NCBI RefSeq assembly: GCF_014202315.1
Contig: NZ_JACHGN010000011.1
Span: 305,261 to 369,260, forward strand
From: Thermocatellispora tengchongensis
Lineage (GTDB): Bacteria > Actinomycetota > Actinomycetes > Streptosporangiales > Streptosporangiaceae
Reading direction: 5' to 3'
Length of the DNA: 64,000 nt
The position numbers and the translations under genes were made by a program. The notes beneath the pieces were generated by a model. It worked only from the letters and a program-made list of their open reading frames with translations, made no database searches and was not told the DNA's origin. Positions 1-8,757 of this stretch are shown piece after piece. Every line of letters begins with the position of its first letter. Within the stretch, counting starts at the first letter, position 1.

Positions 1-334
1 CCACCACCACCGCCACCGGCTGGCCAGAGTAGTGCACGCGATCGTCCTGAAGCACCAGGAGCGTCTCATGGGCCGGGCCGAGGACCTCCTGCGCCGGGAC
101 CGGCCGCAGCCGCGGCGCGTTGTGGTGGGTGATCAGCTCAAGGACGCCGCCGGCCGCGCGGGCCTGCCGGGCGTCGATCGAGGTGATCCGTCCCTTCGCC
201 ACGGCGGCGCAGACCGCCACCGCGTGGACGAGGTCCTTCCCGTCATCCTGCGGCAGGTCGGCGGTGTACCGGGCCGCGCCGGTGACCTTGAGCCTGCCCT
301 CCACCCGCGCGATGGGCCGTCCCACGACACTCAT
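1..334 (-). CDS. Molybdopterin-binding large subunit of xanthine-dehydrogenase-family aldehyde oxidoreductase (N-terminal part)
   Basis: Only the first ~111 codons lie in the window; the gene runs off the left edge. The start ATG at 334 is one base after the stop of the FAD-subunit gene, and GGGGG lies just upstream. The translated beginning (MSVVGRPIARVEGRLKVTG, then ARYTADLP and later HYSGQPVAVVV) is the typical N-terminus of the subunit that carries the molybdenum cofactor and hydroxylates aldehydes or N-heterocycles. Subunit order (2Fe-2S, FAD, Mo) is that of E. coli paoABC (yagTSR), a periplasmic aldehyde oxidoreductase. The substrate cannot be read from this fragment. Confidence 0.9.
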   Translation of the reverse strand, partial: MSVVGRPIARVEGRLKVTGAARYTADLPQDDGKDLVHAVAVCAAVAKGRITSIDARQARAAGGVLELITHHNAPRLRPVPAQEVLGPAHETLLVLQDDRVHYSGQPVAVVV

Positions 335-335
335 C

Positions 336-1307
336 TCAATCCCCCACTTCCGACAGCGCGCGGGCCACCGCCCGCTCGACCATCGCGACCTTGAACCGGT
401 TGTGCCGCCGCGGTGTGGCGCCGCTCGCGGCGGCCTGGCCCGCGGCCCGCCGGCTCTCCTCGTTCAGCGGCTTCCCGGTGAGGGCCGCCTCGGCGGCGCG
501 GGCCCGCCACGGCCGCGGCGCCACACCGCCGAGCGCGATCCGGCAGTCGCGCACCACACCGCGCCGGACGTCCACCGCGACGGCGACCGAGACCAGCGCG
601 AACGCGAACGAGGCACGGTCGCGGATCTTCAGGTAGTGCGAGCGGGCCGCGAACCTGCTCGCCGGAACGTCGATCCCGGTGATCAGCTCGCCGTGGTCGA
701 GAACCGTCTCGCGGTGCGGCTCCTCACCCGGCAGCCGGTACAGCTCCTCGATCGGGATCGACCGGGCGCCGGCCGGCCCCTGCGTCCGCACCACCGCGTC
801 CAGCGCGGTCAGCGCCACGGCCAGGTCGGAAGGGTGCACGGCGATGCAGTGGTCGCTGCCGCCGAAGATCGCGTTGTAGCGGTTGTTGCCCTCCAGAGCG
901 CCGCATCCGGAGCCCGGTTCCCGGCGGTTGCAGGCGAAGCGGACGTCGCGGTAGTAGGAGCACCGCGTCCGCTGCAGCAGGTTCCCTCCGGGGGTGAACA
1001 TGTTGCGCACCTGCGGGGACGCGCCGGCCAGCAGGGCCTGCGCCAGCACCGGGTAGTCGCGGCGCACGACCGGATGGTTCTCCACGTGACGGGCGAGGGC
1101 GCCGATGTGCAGTCCTTCCGCACCCGGGCGGATGGAGGTCAGCGGCAGGGCGCGGATGTCCACCAGCCGGTCGGCCGCGATCTGACCCTCGCGGACGAGA
1201 TTCAGCACCTCGGTGGCGCCCGCGACGTACAGCGCCTTCGGGTCCGGCGACACCTGCAGCACGGCCGACCGCACGGTGCTCACCGTGGTGTAGGAGAAGG
1301 GCCTCAT
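336..1307 (-). CDS. FAD-binding subunit of PaoABC-like molybdenum hydroxylase
   Basis: About 323 aa, the usual size of the medium FAD subunit that passes electrons from the Mo centre to the acceptor. The start MRPFSYTTVSTVRSAV at 1307 overlaps the preceding 2Fe-2S gene by 4 bp (ATGA), so translation is coupled. The N-terminal FAD-binding part has AGATEVLNLVREG, then GNLLQRTRC. A Cys-rich insertion follows (RTRC, FACNRREPGSGC, SDHC). In E. coli PaoB this insertion binds an extra 4Fe-4S cluster, and its presence separates this enzyme from plain xanthine dehydrogenases. The CO-dehydrogenase flavoprotein C-terminal domain ends the protein. The 4Fe-4S assignment is by motif memory, not by alignment. 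Confidence 0.92.
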   Translation of the reverse strand: MRPFSYTTVSTVRSAVLQVSPDPKALYVAGATEVLNLVREGQIAADRLVDIRALPLTSIRPGAEGLHIGALARHVENHPVVRRDYPVLAQALLAGASPQVRNMFTPGGNLLQRTRCSYYRDVRFACNRREPGSGCGALEGNNRYNAIFGGSDHCIAVHPSDLAVALTALDAVVRTQGPAGARSIPIEELYRLPGEEPHRETVLDHGELITGIDVPASRFAARSHYLKIRDRASFAFALVSVAVAVDVRRGVVRDCRIALGGVAPRPWRARAAEAALTGKPLNEESRRAAGQAAASGATPRRHNRFKVAMVERAVARALSEVGD

Positions 1308-1957
1308 CGCGCGCCTCCGCCGGCCGCCTGGCGCACCGCCGCGACAATGTTCGGGTACGCGCCGCAGCGGCAGATGTTGCCGCTCATCCACTCCCGCACC
1401 TCTTCGGGAGAGCCGGCATGGCCCTCCTCGATCAGCGCGACGGCGCTCATGATCTGCCCGGACGTGCAGTATCCGCACTGGAACGCGTCGCATTCGAGGA
1501 ACGCCCGCTGCACCGGATGCAGCTCGTCCCCCCTGGCCAGCCCCTCGATCGTGGTGATCTCGGCGTCCCGCTGCATGACCGCCAGCGTGAGGCAGGAGTT
1601 GACGCGCCGGCCGTCGACCAGCACCGTGCACGCTCCGCACGCCCCCTGGTCGCAGCCCTTCTTCGTGCCCGTCAGCCCGAGCCGCTCGCGCAGCGCGTCC
1701 AGCAGCGTCGTCCTGGGCTCCACCGACAACGTGCGCTCCCGCCCGTTCACCCGCAGGCTGATCTCCACCGGCTCGGCGGCCAGCGTCTCCTCCCGGACGG
1801 GCGGCGCGGTCGCGGCACGCGCGGCCCCGGCTTGGGGGGCCAGCCCCGCGCCGACCGTCGCCGCGCCGATCAGCGCGCCGCGCCCGAGCACCTGCCGTCT
1901 GCTCGGTCCTCCGGCCGCGCGGCCGGAGGACTCCATGCTTGAAGCGTCATCTGGCAT
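1304..1957 (-). CDS. 2Fe-2S subunit with Tat signal, PaoA/YagT-like
   Basis: About 217 aa. I chose ATG 1957 (MPDDASSMESS) because GAGAGAGG lies ~10 bases upstream. The N-terminus has a twin-arginine motif (SRRQVLGRGALIGAA) before an Ala-rich stretch, so the folded complex should be exported. Two 2Fe-2S domains follow: the plant-ferredoxin type (GCDQGACGACTVLVDG, then NSC) and the all-alpha type (CGYCTSGQIMS, NICRCGAYPNI). It is first in the operon and lies 97 bp from a divergent AraC-type gene, its likely regulator. The Tat-bearing small subunit exports the cofactor-loaded heterotrimer in the E. coli system; that this also happens here is inference. Confidence 0.94.
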   Translation of the reverse strand: MPDDASSMESSGRAAGGPSRRQVLGRGALIGAATVGAGLAPQAGAARAATAPPVREETLAAEPVEISLRVNGRERTLSVEPRTTLLDALRERLGLTGTKKGCDQGACGACTVLVDGRRVNSCLTLAVMQRDAEITTIEGLARGDELHPVQRAFLECDAFQCGYCTSGQIMSAVALIEEGHAGSPEEVREWMSGNICRCGAYPNIVAAVRQAAGGGAR

Positions 1958-2054
1958 GGAAACGTGTGCCTCTCTCTGGTTCCACCTGGACTCCGCCCAG
2001 GACCTGATCGGCAGCGTAGGGTCGGCGCAAGGCTCCAACTAGGATGAAATTGAC

Positions 2055-2873
2055 ATGGACGAGTCCCAGACGCTCACGTGGCGCCCCCGGGAGCTGCCGG
2101 GGGTGGAGGTGGTGGCCGAACGTGGGGCGGCGTACACCCGCCGGCACGTGCGCCTGGACACCGGGTACGCGATCAAGATCACGCTCGGCGGCGCGCCACC
2201 GCCGATGCGGTACCGAGGTCGTGTTCACGACTCGGCCGCCCCCGGCATGGTGACCGTGGTCGAGCCGGACGAGGTCGTGTACTCGCTCGGCCGGGACGCG
2301 ACCACGCACCGGCTGTTCTCTCACATCCTCGTCGTGGACGCCGGGCTCATGCCGGCCGGCGCCGGGCGCGCGGACCGGCCCCGGTTCCGCGAGCTGAGAT
2401 ATCACGACCGCGCCCTGTTCGACGGCATCGCGGTGCTGCACAGCAGCCTGGCCCACGGCGACGACCGGCTGACCCTGCAGTCGACGCTGACCGGTCTGCT
2501 CGACAACCTGGTCAGCCGGCACGCCACCGCCCCGGGCGCGGTGAGCCCCGTGCTCCGCCCCCGGGCGCTGCGCCAGGTGCGCGAGCTCCTGCACGACCGG
2601 CTGGACGACAACATCGGCCTCGACGAACTGGCGTCGGTGGCCGGATGCGGCAAGCACCATCTCATCAGAAGCTTCCAGCACGCCTACGGCGTTCCGCCGC
2701 ACCGCTACCGGAACCTGCTACGCCTGGCCAGGGCCAGGTCACTGCTGGCGGTGGGCCGGAGCGTCGCGGAGGTGGCCGCCGAGCTCGGCTTCTTCGACCA
2801 GAGCCACCTCAACCGGCACTTCCGGCAGTCCTACGGCATGAGCGCGGGCGCCTACGCCAAGGCCGTGCGGTAG
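2055..2873 (+). CDS. AraC-family transcriptional regulator
   Basis: 272 aa. The C-terminal ~100 residues form the double helix-turn-helix domain (IGLDELASVAGCGKHHLIRSF ... VAEVAAELGFFDQSHLNRHF ending FRQSYGMSAGAYAKAVR). The first ~140 residues are an AraC-type cupin-like sensor region (GYAIKITLGGAP, VVEPDEVVYSLG) of unknown ligand. AGGA at 2041 precedes ATG 2055. It is divergent from the molybdenum hydroxylase operon with a 97-bp gap, so it probably controls that operon in response to its aldehyde or aromatic substrate; this is positional inference. Nothing in the reading frame suggests damage. Confidence 0.88.
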   Translation: MDESQTLTWRPRELPGVEVVAERGAAYTRRHVRLDTGYAIKITLGGAPPPMRYRGRVHDSAAPGMVTVVEPDEVVYSLGRDATTHRLFSHILVVDAGLMPAGAGRADRPRFRELRYHDRALFDGIAVLHSSLAHGDDRLTLQSTLTGLLDNLVSRHATAPGAVSPVLRPRALRQVRELLHDRLDDNIGLDELASVAGCGKHHLIRSFQHAYGVPPHRYRNLLRLARARSLLAVGRSVAEVAAELGFFDQSHLNRHFRQSYGMSAGAYAKAVR

Positions 2874-2992
2874 GCGGTCCCGCCACCGTCTCCACGCGAA
2901 AACGTCACACCGGCGCTCGGGGCGGGCGCGCGCACGGCGCTGCCCGCAAGCCCACCCGAGAATCCTCGGCCAGGACGCGTCACCTGACACCT

Positions 2993-3014
2993 CCTAGGCG
3001 ACATGCCTAGGCGA
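2993..3014. repeat. Short tandem CCTAGGCGA repeats
   Basis: CCTAGGCGA occurs at 2993-3001 and again at 3006-3014, 13 bp apart, in the 278-bp space before the alcohol dehydrogenase gene. Each copy contains the palindrome CCTAGG. It could be a regulator binding site; there is no direct evidence. Nothing else recognisable lies in this gap. Confidence 0.3.
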
Positions 3015-3151
3015 TGTTCGCCGACGCGACCGCGGTGCGGGGGCGGCGAGCATGAACGCGTGTCCCGGGAGGGGCGTGACCCGAAGAAGCGGAGTGGGAT
3101 GGACCACGCTCGTCCGGCCCGCCGCTGAACCGATGGGAAGGAGTTTCGCCG

Positions 3152-4171
3152 ATGACGACGCAGATGAAGGCGGTTGTCGTACCTGAAGTGAAGGCCGGTT
3201 GGGAGGTGCGGGAGCGGCCCGTGCCGGAGCCGGGGCCGGGTGAGGTGCTGGTGCGCGTCCACGCGTGCGGGATCTGCGGCACCGACCTGTGGATGGCCCA
3301 CGGGGTGCTGTCGTTCCGGGAGTTCCCGCTGTTCATGGGGCACGAGGGCGTGGGTGAGGTGGTGGCGCTGGGCGCGGGCGTCACCGAGCGCAGGATCGGC
3401 GACCGCGTCGGGATGCCGATGATGCAGAAGCGCTGCGGCGCCTGCGACTTCTGCCGCGAGGAGCACCCGAACAGCTTCGTCACCGCCGGCAACTGCGCGA
3501 GCCCGACGCTGACCGGCGTAAACGTCGACGGCGCCCTGGCCGAGTACATGGTCGCCGACGTCGGGGGCACGGTCCTGCTCCCGGACGGGATCTCCTACGA
3601 GGACGCCGCGCCCACGGTGTGCGCCGGCTACACGACCTGGGCCGGCATCCGCCGGGCCGACGCCAAGCCGGGGGCCCGGGTCGCCGTCGTCGGCGTCGGC
3701 GGGATCGGCCACTTCGCGATCCAGTTCGCCAAGGCCGTCGGTTACCACGTGATCGCGGTGACCCGCAGCCCCGGCAAGCACGCGCTCGCCCGCGAGCTCG
3801 GCGCCGACGACGTCGTCGCCGACGGTGCGGCGCTCAAGGAGATCGGTGGCGCCGACGTCCTGCTGCACACCAGCAGCTCGCATGCCGCCGCCATCGACGC
3901 GATGACGGGCCTGCGGCCCTGGGGCAAGCTCGTGCTGATGGGCCTGGCCGAGGACGAGATGATCCTGCCGGCACTGCCGCTGACCACGCACAGCCACCAG
4001 ATCATCGGCTCGGCCCACAACGGCATGGAGTATCTCGCCGAAGCTCTCGACATCGTGGCGCGCGGCCAGGTCAAGCCGATGGTCGAGCTGTTCCCCCTGG
4101 AGCGCGTCAACGACGCCTATCAGAGGGTCGCCAGCGGCGACGTGCGTTTCAAGGCCGTCGTCACGTTCTGA
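3152..4171 (+). CDS. Zinc-dependent medium-chain alcohol dehydrogenase
   Basis: 339 aa, normal for the MDR family, which oxidises alcohols or reduces aldehydes with NAD(P). The catalytic zinc ligands are visible as Cys42 (GICGTD) and His64-Glu65 (GHEG). The structural-zinc lobe has CGACDFC followed by a fourth Cys 14 residues later, a longer gap than the usual 7. The Rossmann motif GVGGIG is near residue 183. GGAAGGAG precedes ATG 3152. The 5' gap and a strong 3' hairpin at 4324-4366 suggest a single-gene transcript. Neighbouring SnoaL-like and phosphotriesterase-like genes suggest a small catabolic group, but the substrate is unknown. Confidence 0.93.
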   Translation: MTTQMKAVVVPEVKAGWEVRERPVPEPGPGEVLVRVHACGICGTDLWMAHGVLSFREFPLFMGHEGVGEVVALGAGVTERRIGDRVGMPMMQKRCGACDFCREEHPNSFVTAGNCASPTLTGVNVDGALAEYMVADVGGTVLLPDGISYEDAAPTVCAGYTTWAGIRRADAKPGARVAVVGVGGIGHFAIQFAKAVGYHVIAVTRSPGKHALARELGADDVVADGAALKEIGGADVLLHTSSSHAAAIDAMTGLRPWGKLVLMGLAEDEMILPALPLTTHSHQIIGSAHNGMEYLAEALDIVARGQVKPMVELFPLERVNDAYQRVASGDVRFKAVVTF

Positions 4172-4281
4172 CCGGCATCCGGTGGCGGACAGCGACCGGA
4201 ATCGCAAGTCCACGACCCTGTCTTCACCCCGCCATCGCCTTGTCCTCGCCGCCCCCCGAACGGGGGACGGCAACGAGGAAC

Positions 4282-4301
4282 GCCTCCTCCACCAAGGAGG
4301 C
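4282..4301 (+). terminator. Small hairpin after alcohol dehydrogenase
   Basis: GCCTCCT at 4282-4288 pairs with AGGAGGC at 4295-4301 over a 6-base loop. There is no U-tract. It is weak alone and lies just before the much stronger 4324-4366 hairpin. Confidence 0.35.
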
Positions 4302-4323
4302 TCAGGAGTTGTCCTGGTGTGGA

Positions 4324-4366
4324 GGCGCGGTGTGCCTGGGGACGCTGCTGCCAGGCGCACCGCGCC
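4324..4366 (+). terminator. Strong 16-bp hairpin, probable terminator
   Basis: GGCGCGGTGTGCCTGG (4324-4339) pairs with CCAGGCGCACCGCGCC (4351-4366) over an 11-base loop. All 16 positions pair if one G-U is allowed. It lies ~150 bp after the alcohol dehydrogenase stop and ~90 bp before the next gene. Actinomycete terminators often lack a U-tract, so a GC-only stem of this strength fits. An attenuator or leader structure for the SnoaL-like gene is the alternative. Confidence 0.65.
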
Positions 4367-4453
4367 CTGCACAGGGTCCGCGATGTAAGCGATTGTCGAT
4401 GGTGTCGCGACACAGGCCAAGAACGAACAATTCGAATCTCACCGCGAGTAGTG

Positions 4454-4921
4454 ATGAACACCATGAGAGACATCGAGGCTCGGCTCCGGACCCTTGAGGA
4501 CAAGGACGCCATCCGCGGCCTGCTCATCAAGGGCTGGCGCGCGCTCGACCAGAAGGACTGGGAGACCTGGATCGGCTGCTGGCACCCTGAGGCGCAGCTC
4601 GCCTTCGGCCCGTGGGAGCCGCTGCGGGGACGTGAGGCGATACTCACAGCGGTCCGGGACGCGGAGTCGCCGTACGCGGCGATGATGCACTACGTGCACA
4701 ACACGCACTTCGAGATCGACGGCGACCGCGCCACGGGCGTCGGCTACATGCTCTTCGTCGGCGTCCCCGACGGAACTGCGGCCGGGGATCACTTCGACAT
4801 GGGCGGGGCCTACGACTGGGAGTTCGTCCGTACGCAGGAGGGCTGGCGGGTGCTCGGGCAGCACCTGACCCTCACCTGGAGCCTCGGCGTCGACACCCTG
4901 GGAGCCTTTGCCGACGCGTGA
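4454..4921 (+). CDS. SnoaL-like / NTF2-fold protein
   Basis: 155 aa from ATG 4454 (MNTMRDIEARL); ATG 4463 is an alternative and no strong ribosome site favours either. The sequence has the NTF2-like pattern: an N-terminal helix (LEDKDAIRGLLIKGWRALD), DWETWIGCWHPEA, a middle strand with His (MMHYVHNTHFEID) and a closing GYMLFVG ... WEFVRTQEGWRVLGQH. The family includes small dehydratases, isomerases and binding proteins, so function is not fixed by fold. It sits between the alcohol dehydrogenase and phosphotriesterase-like genes, all rightward. Confidence 0.85.
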   Translation: MNTMRDIEARLRTLEDKDAIRGLLIKGWRALDQKDWETWIGCWHPEAQLAFGPWEPLRGREAILTAVRDAESPYAAMMHYVHNTHFEIDGDRATGVGYMLFVGVPDGTAAGDHFDMGGAYDWEFVRTQEGWRVLGQHLTLTWSLGVDTLGAFADA

Positions 4922-5044
4922 GGACCGGCGGGCGGATCACGAGGTCGCCGAGCGGAACTCCGATGCCTTATGCGACGCTCTCGTCACCGCCGTGACACAT
5001 TTGTACCCGCAGTAAATGCTTGTCAGTGTCTATCACTGGACGAC

Positions 5045-6013
5045 ATGAGGGGCACCGTGGCTACGATTCCCACCGCGGCCGGCGCCATCGACAGCGCCGA
5101 GTTGGGCAGGACCCTCGCCCACGAGCACGTGTTCGTGCTCGGGGCCGAGTACCAGCAGAACTATCAGGACTGGGACGAGGAAACACGTGTGGCCGAGGCC
5201 GTCACGGCTCTGGCCGAACTGAAGTCGCTCGGCATCGACAGCATCCTCGACCCGACGGTGCTCGGGCTCGGCCGGTACGTGCCGCGCGTGCGGCGCATCG
5301 CCGAGCAGGTGGACCTCAACATCGTGGTCGCGACCGGGCTCTACACCTACTCCGACCTGCCGTTCCAGTTCCACTACAACGGTCCCGGCCTCCTGTTCGA
5401 CATGCCCGAACCGCTCACCGAGTTGTTCGTCAAGGACCTGACCGAGGGGATCGGGGACACGGGGGTCAAGGCCGCGTTCCTCAAGTGCGCGATCGACACG
5501 CCCGGCCTGACGCCCGGGGTGGAGCGCGTCCTTCGGGCGGTGGGCCAGGCGCATGTGCGCACCGGCGCTCCGGTCATGGTGCACACCAACCCGCACACGA
5601 AGTCGGGGCTGGTGGCCCAGCGGGTGCTCGCCGAGGAGGGCGTGGATCTGTCGAAGGTAGTGCTCGCGCACTGCGGCGACTCGACCGACGTCGATCACCT
5701 GGCCGAGCTCGCCGACGCCGGCTCGCTGCTGGGCATGGACCGCTTCGGGCTCGACGAGCTGCTGCCGTTCGAGCAGCGGGTGGACACGATCGTGCGGCTG
5801 GTCGAGCGCGGGTACGGCGACCACATGGTGATCGCGCACGACGCCTCGTGCTATATCGACTGGTACACGCCGCAGGACGCCGCGAGAGTGGCTCCGCGCT
5901 GGCACTTCCGGCACATCAGCGAGGACGTCCTGCCGGCGCTGAAGGAGCGCGGCCTGTCCGACGACGACGTGGACACGATCCTGGTCGCGAACCCGCGGCG
6001 GCTGTTCGAGTAG
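5045..6013 (+). CDS. Phosphotriesterase-family metal-dependent hydrolase / lactonase
   Basis: About 322 aa from ATG 5045; GTG 5057, with GAGGGG 4 bases before it, is a real alternative. The binuclear metal site of the phosphotriesterase TIM barrel is seen in order: HEHV near the N-terminus, the carboxylated Lys in AAFLKCAID, His in MVHTNPH, His in VLAHCGD, and the last Asp in VIAHDAS. Members hydrolyse phosphotriesters or lactones, including acyl-homoserine lactones. Plain substrate loops cannot be read. A QsdR-like regulator, the type known to control a related Rhodococcus lactonase, is 10 kb away at 16.0 kb. The gene ends 11 bp from the convergent LAL regulator. Confidence 0.9.
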   Translation: MRGTVATIPTAAGAIDSAELGRTLAHEHVFVLGAEYQQNYQDWDEETRVAEAVTALAELKSLGIDSILDPTVLGLGRYVPRVRRIAEQVDLNIVVATGLYTYSDLPFQFHYNGPGLLFDMPEPLTELFVKDLTEGIGDTGVKAAFLKCAIDTPGLTPGVERVLRAVGQAHVRTGAPVMVHTNPHTKSGLVAQRVLAEEGVDLSKVVLAHCGDSTDVDHLAELADAGSLLGMDRFGLDELLPFEQRVDTIVRLVERGYGDHMVIAHDASCYIDWYTPQDAARVAPRWHFRHISEDVLPALKERGLSDDDVDTILVANPRRLFE

Positions 6014-6024
6014 GCCCGACAGGG

Positions 6025-8757
6025 TCACGGAAGTCGCACGGTCCTGAGCTCGCGGCGGGAGGCGATGCCCAGCTTGCCGAAGATGTTGCGCAGGTGCGCG
6101 TCGATGGTGCGCGGGCTCAGGAAGAGTTGCGCCGCGACCTCCTTGGAGGTCGCGCCGCCCGCCACGAGCCGGGCGATGCGCAGCTCCTGCGGCGTCAGGG
6201 CATCGGCCGGCTGCGCCGCCCGCTTGCGCGGCTGCTCGCCGGTGGCCCGCAGCTCGCGGGCGGCGCGTTCGGCGAACGCCTCCACGCCCATGCCCGAGAG
6301 CATCTCGTGGGCGGTGCGGAGCTGTTCGCGGGCGTCCTGGCGCCGGCCCTCGCGGCGTAGCCACTCGCCGTAGACGAGGTGGGCGCGGCCGAGAAAGGTC
6401 GCGTACCGGGATCTGGAGAGCTGGTCGATCGCCTCGCGGTACAGGTCCTCGGCGGCGGGCCCGGTGGTGGTCAGCGCGCGTGAGCGTGCCTCTATCCCGA
6501 GCGCCAGCGGCGTGCCGCTGGCACGGGCGCGGGAGCTGAGCCGTTCCAGCGTGGCCTCGGCGCGCGCCGGCTCGCCGGCGCGGACGGCGGCCTCGATCAG
6601 CTCGGGCAGGGCGGCGCTGCTGTGCGTCAGCTCGTCGTAATCGCACGGTACCGAGGCGGCTTTCAGTGCGGCGCGGTAGTCGCCCAGGCCGTTGTACAAC
6701 ACGGACATCGAGGAGTTGGCCAGAGTGATCACCGTTCCCTCGCCGCGCCGGGTCGCCTCCTGGACCATGACCTCGAACTGCTCCAGGGCTTCGGCCCGCC
6801 GGCCGACCCACGCACGGCGGACTATGTCGTACGGCAGCGGCGGTGCTCCGGTCGATTCCAGGATCGCGGTGACGTCGGCGACCAGGCCGGCGGCCTGGGC
6901 GAGGTCGCCGATCTGCACCAGGATGGTCGAGTGGAAGTTGAGCGCGGTGGCGAGTGTGGTCAGCGCCCCGGCGTCGCGGGCGAGCCTGATGTAGCGGGTG
7001 GTCAGCTCGTAGAGGGTCTGGTCGTCCCACAACATGTACGCGGCGCGGCAGGCCCCCCACAACCCCCGCCGGCTGGTGTCGTCGGTGCCCAGGTTCTCGC
7101 GGTACGCGTGCAGCGCCCGCCGCAGTCCCGGCACGCTCGCCTCGTAGCCACAGGTGAACCTGGTGACCAGTCCGTCGAGCAGGAGATCGGCCGGGCTCGG
7201 AGGGCCCACCGGCGGCGGAGCGTCGCTCGCGGCCTCGGCGACCTCCACCACGCCGCGGCCGTGCCCGAGCGGGCCGGCGTGGATGGCCGCCTCGATGGCC
7301 TGCAGATAGGTGTCCCTGGACTGGGCGGGGTCCAGTGGGGCGAGCGTCTTGGCGGCGTGGAGCAGCATCCCCGGCACGTCGCTGCTCCGGGTGCGTGCGA
7401 ACTCGATCTGGGCGCGCAGCCGCTCGGCACGAGCCCGGTGGAGCGCGTCCAGCGGACCGGCCACCGCGATGCTCAGCAGGTCGAAGGCGGCGTCGGACGC
7501 GCCTGCCTCGTGCTTGGCCTGAGCGGCGGCCAGGGCCCGGTGGGCCCGGTCGGCGGGGCCGGGGGTGAGGGCGGTCGCCCGTTCCAGGAACGCGGCCGCG
7601 GCGCCCAGGCCACCGCGGGCTCTGGCCCGGCCGGCCGAGCGCTCCAGCTCCAGCGCGACCGTCTCGTCGGTGCCCAGAACCGCCTGCGCCCGGTGCCAGG
7701 CCCGGCGGTCGGGGTCGGCCTTCTCGCTTGTGGCCTCGGCCAGCGCGGCGTGCGCACGGCGGCGCTCGGCCGGTCCGGCGGCCCGGTAGACCGCCGAGCG
7801 CACCAGCGGATGGGAGAAGCGCACCCTGGCGCCGACTTCGAGCAGCCCCGTCGCTTCCGCCGGCGCGATCGCCTCGGCGTCGATGCCGAGGTGCTCGGCC
7901 GCCCGCCACAGCAGCGCCGCGTCGCCGACCGGATCGGCGGCCGCGACCAGCATCAACGTCTGCGTGGGCGCGGGGAGGCCGGCCGCCCTGCGCTGGAAGC
8001 TCTCCTCGATCCGGCCGGGCACGCTCAGCGCGTCCGGCGTGCCGAACCCGCCCGCCAGCCCCGCCGGCGCCGCCTGCCGGGACAGCTCCAGCAGGGCCAG
8101 CGGGTTCCCCCGCGCCTCGGCGAGGATGCGCTCGCGGACCCGGTCGTCCAGCGGCGTTCGGACCGCCGAGGCCAGCAGGGCCCGCGCGTCGGCGTCCGCG
8201 AGCCCGGCCAGGCGTAACTCGGGCAGGCCGGCGAACACCTTGGCAGCCTCGGAGGCGGGCACCTGGTCGCGCAGCCCGAACACCAGCACCAGGCGCTCGG
8301 CCTGCACCCGCCGCGCGACGAAGGCGAAAACCTGTGCCGAGACCAGGTCCAGCCAGTGCGCGTCGTCCACCAGGCACAGCAGCGGCTCGTCCTCGGCGGC
8401 CTCGGCCAGCAGGCCGAGCGTGGCCACCCCCACCAGGAACGGGTCCGGCGCCTCGCCGGTGCGCTGCCCGAACGCCACGGCCAAGGCGGTCCGCTGGGGT
8501 TCGGGCAGGGCCGGGAGGCGGTCCAGCAGCGGCGCGCAGAGCTGGTGCAGCCCGGCGAACGCGAAACCGATCTCGGACTCCACGCCGACCGTGTTCACCA
8601 CCCGGAACCCCGACGCGGTCTCGCGGGCGTGCCTGAGCAGCTCGGTCTTGCCGATGCCGGCCTCACCGCGCACGACGAGCGCGCCGCTGTGCCCGCCCCG
8701 CGCCGAGGTGAGCAGCCGCTGAACGGCCACGTGCTCGGCCTGCCGACCTCGAATCAT
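6025..8757 (-). CDS. LAL-type LuxR regulator with AAA ATPase domain
   Basis: 910 aa from ATG 8757 (MIRGRQAEH); the GTG at 8760 is possible, but GGGAG sits 8 bases from the ATG. Layout: an N-terminal ATPase with Walker A GEAGIGKT near residue 38 and Walker B-like LLCLVDDAHWLD near 130; a long TPR-like helical middle (residues ~330-820); and a C-terminal LuxR HTH (LTPQELRIARLVAGGATSKE, then SPRTIDAHLRNIFGKLGI). LAL proteins are large ATP-binding activators of catabolic or antibiotic genes. Its target is unknown: it converges on the hydrolase gene and is divergent from the NmrA-like gene at 9018, which is a likely target. Confidence 0.93.
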   Translation of the reverse strand: MIRGRQAEHVAVQRLLTSARGGHSGALVVRGEAGIGKTELLRHARETASGFRVVNTVGVESEIGFAFAGLHQLCAPLLDRLPALPEPQRTALAVAFGQRTGEAPDPFLVGVATLGLLAEAAEDEPLLCLVDDAHWLDLVSAQVFAFVARRVQAERLVLVFGLRDQVPASEAAKVFAGLPELRLAGLADADARALLASAVRTPLDDRVRERILAEARGNPLALLELSRQAAPAGLAGGFGTPDALSVPGRIEESFQRRAAGLPAPTQTLMLVAAADPVGDAALLWRAAEHLGIDAEAIAPAEATGLLEVGARVRFSHPLVRSAVYRAAGPAERRRAHAALAEATSEKADPDRRAWHRAQAVLGTDETVALELERSAGRARARGGLGAAAAFLERATALTPGPADRAHRALAAAQAKHEAGASDAAFDLLSIAVAGPLDALHRARAERLRAQIEFARTRSSDVPGMLLHAAKTLAPLDPAQSRDTYLQAIEAAIHAGPLGHGRGVVEVAEAASDAPPPVGPPSPADLLLDGLVTRFTCGYEASVPGLRRALHAYRENLGTDDTSRRGLWGACRAAYMLWDDQTLYELTTRYIRLARDAGALTTLATALNFHSTILVQIGDLAQAAGLVADVTAILESTGAPPLPYDIVRRAWVGRRAEALEQFEVMVQEATRRGEGTVITLANSSMSVLYNGLGDYRAALKAASVPCDYDELTHSSAALPELIEAAVRAGEPARAEATLERLSSRARASGTPLALGIEARSRALTTTGPAAEDLYREAIDQLSRSRYATFLGRAHLVYGEWLRREGRRQDAREQLRTAHEMLSGMGVEAFAERAARELRATGEQPRKRAAQPADALTPQELRIARLVAGGATSKEVAAQLFLSPRTIDAHLRNIFGKLGIASRRELRTVRLP

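Noticed and set aside
120..2042. Long rightward open frame over the molybdenum hydroxylase operon
   Set aside because: It is antisense to three clearly homologous genes and is Arg/Pro-rich, the usual shadow of high-GC coding DNA.
5033..8377. Leftward frame of over 1100 codons across the hydrolase and LAL genes
   Set aside because: It runs antisense to the phosphotriesterase-like gene and out of frame with the LAL gene and has no domain likeness; it is a high-GC artefact.
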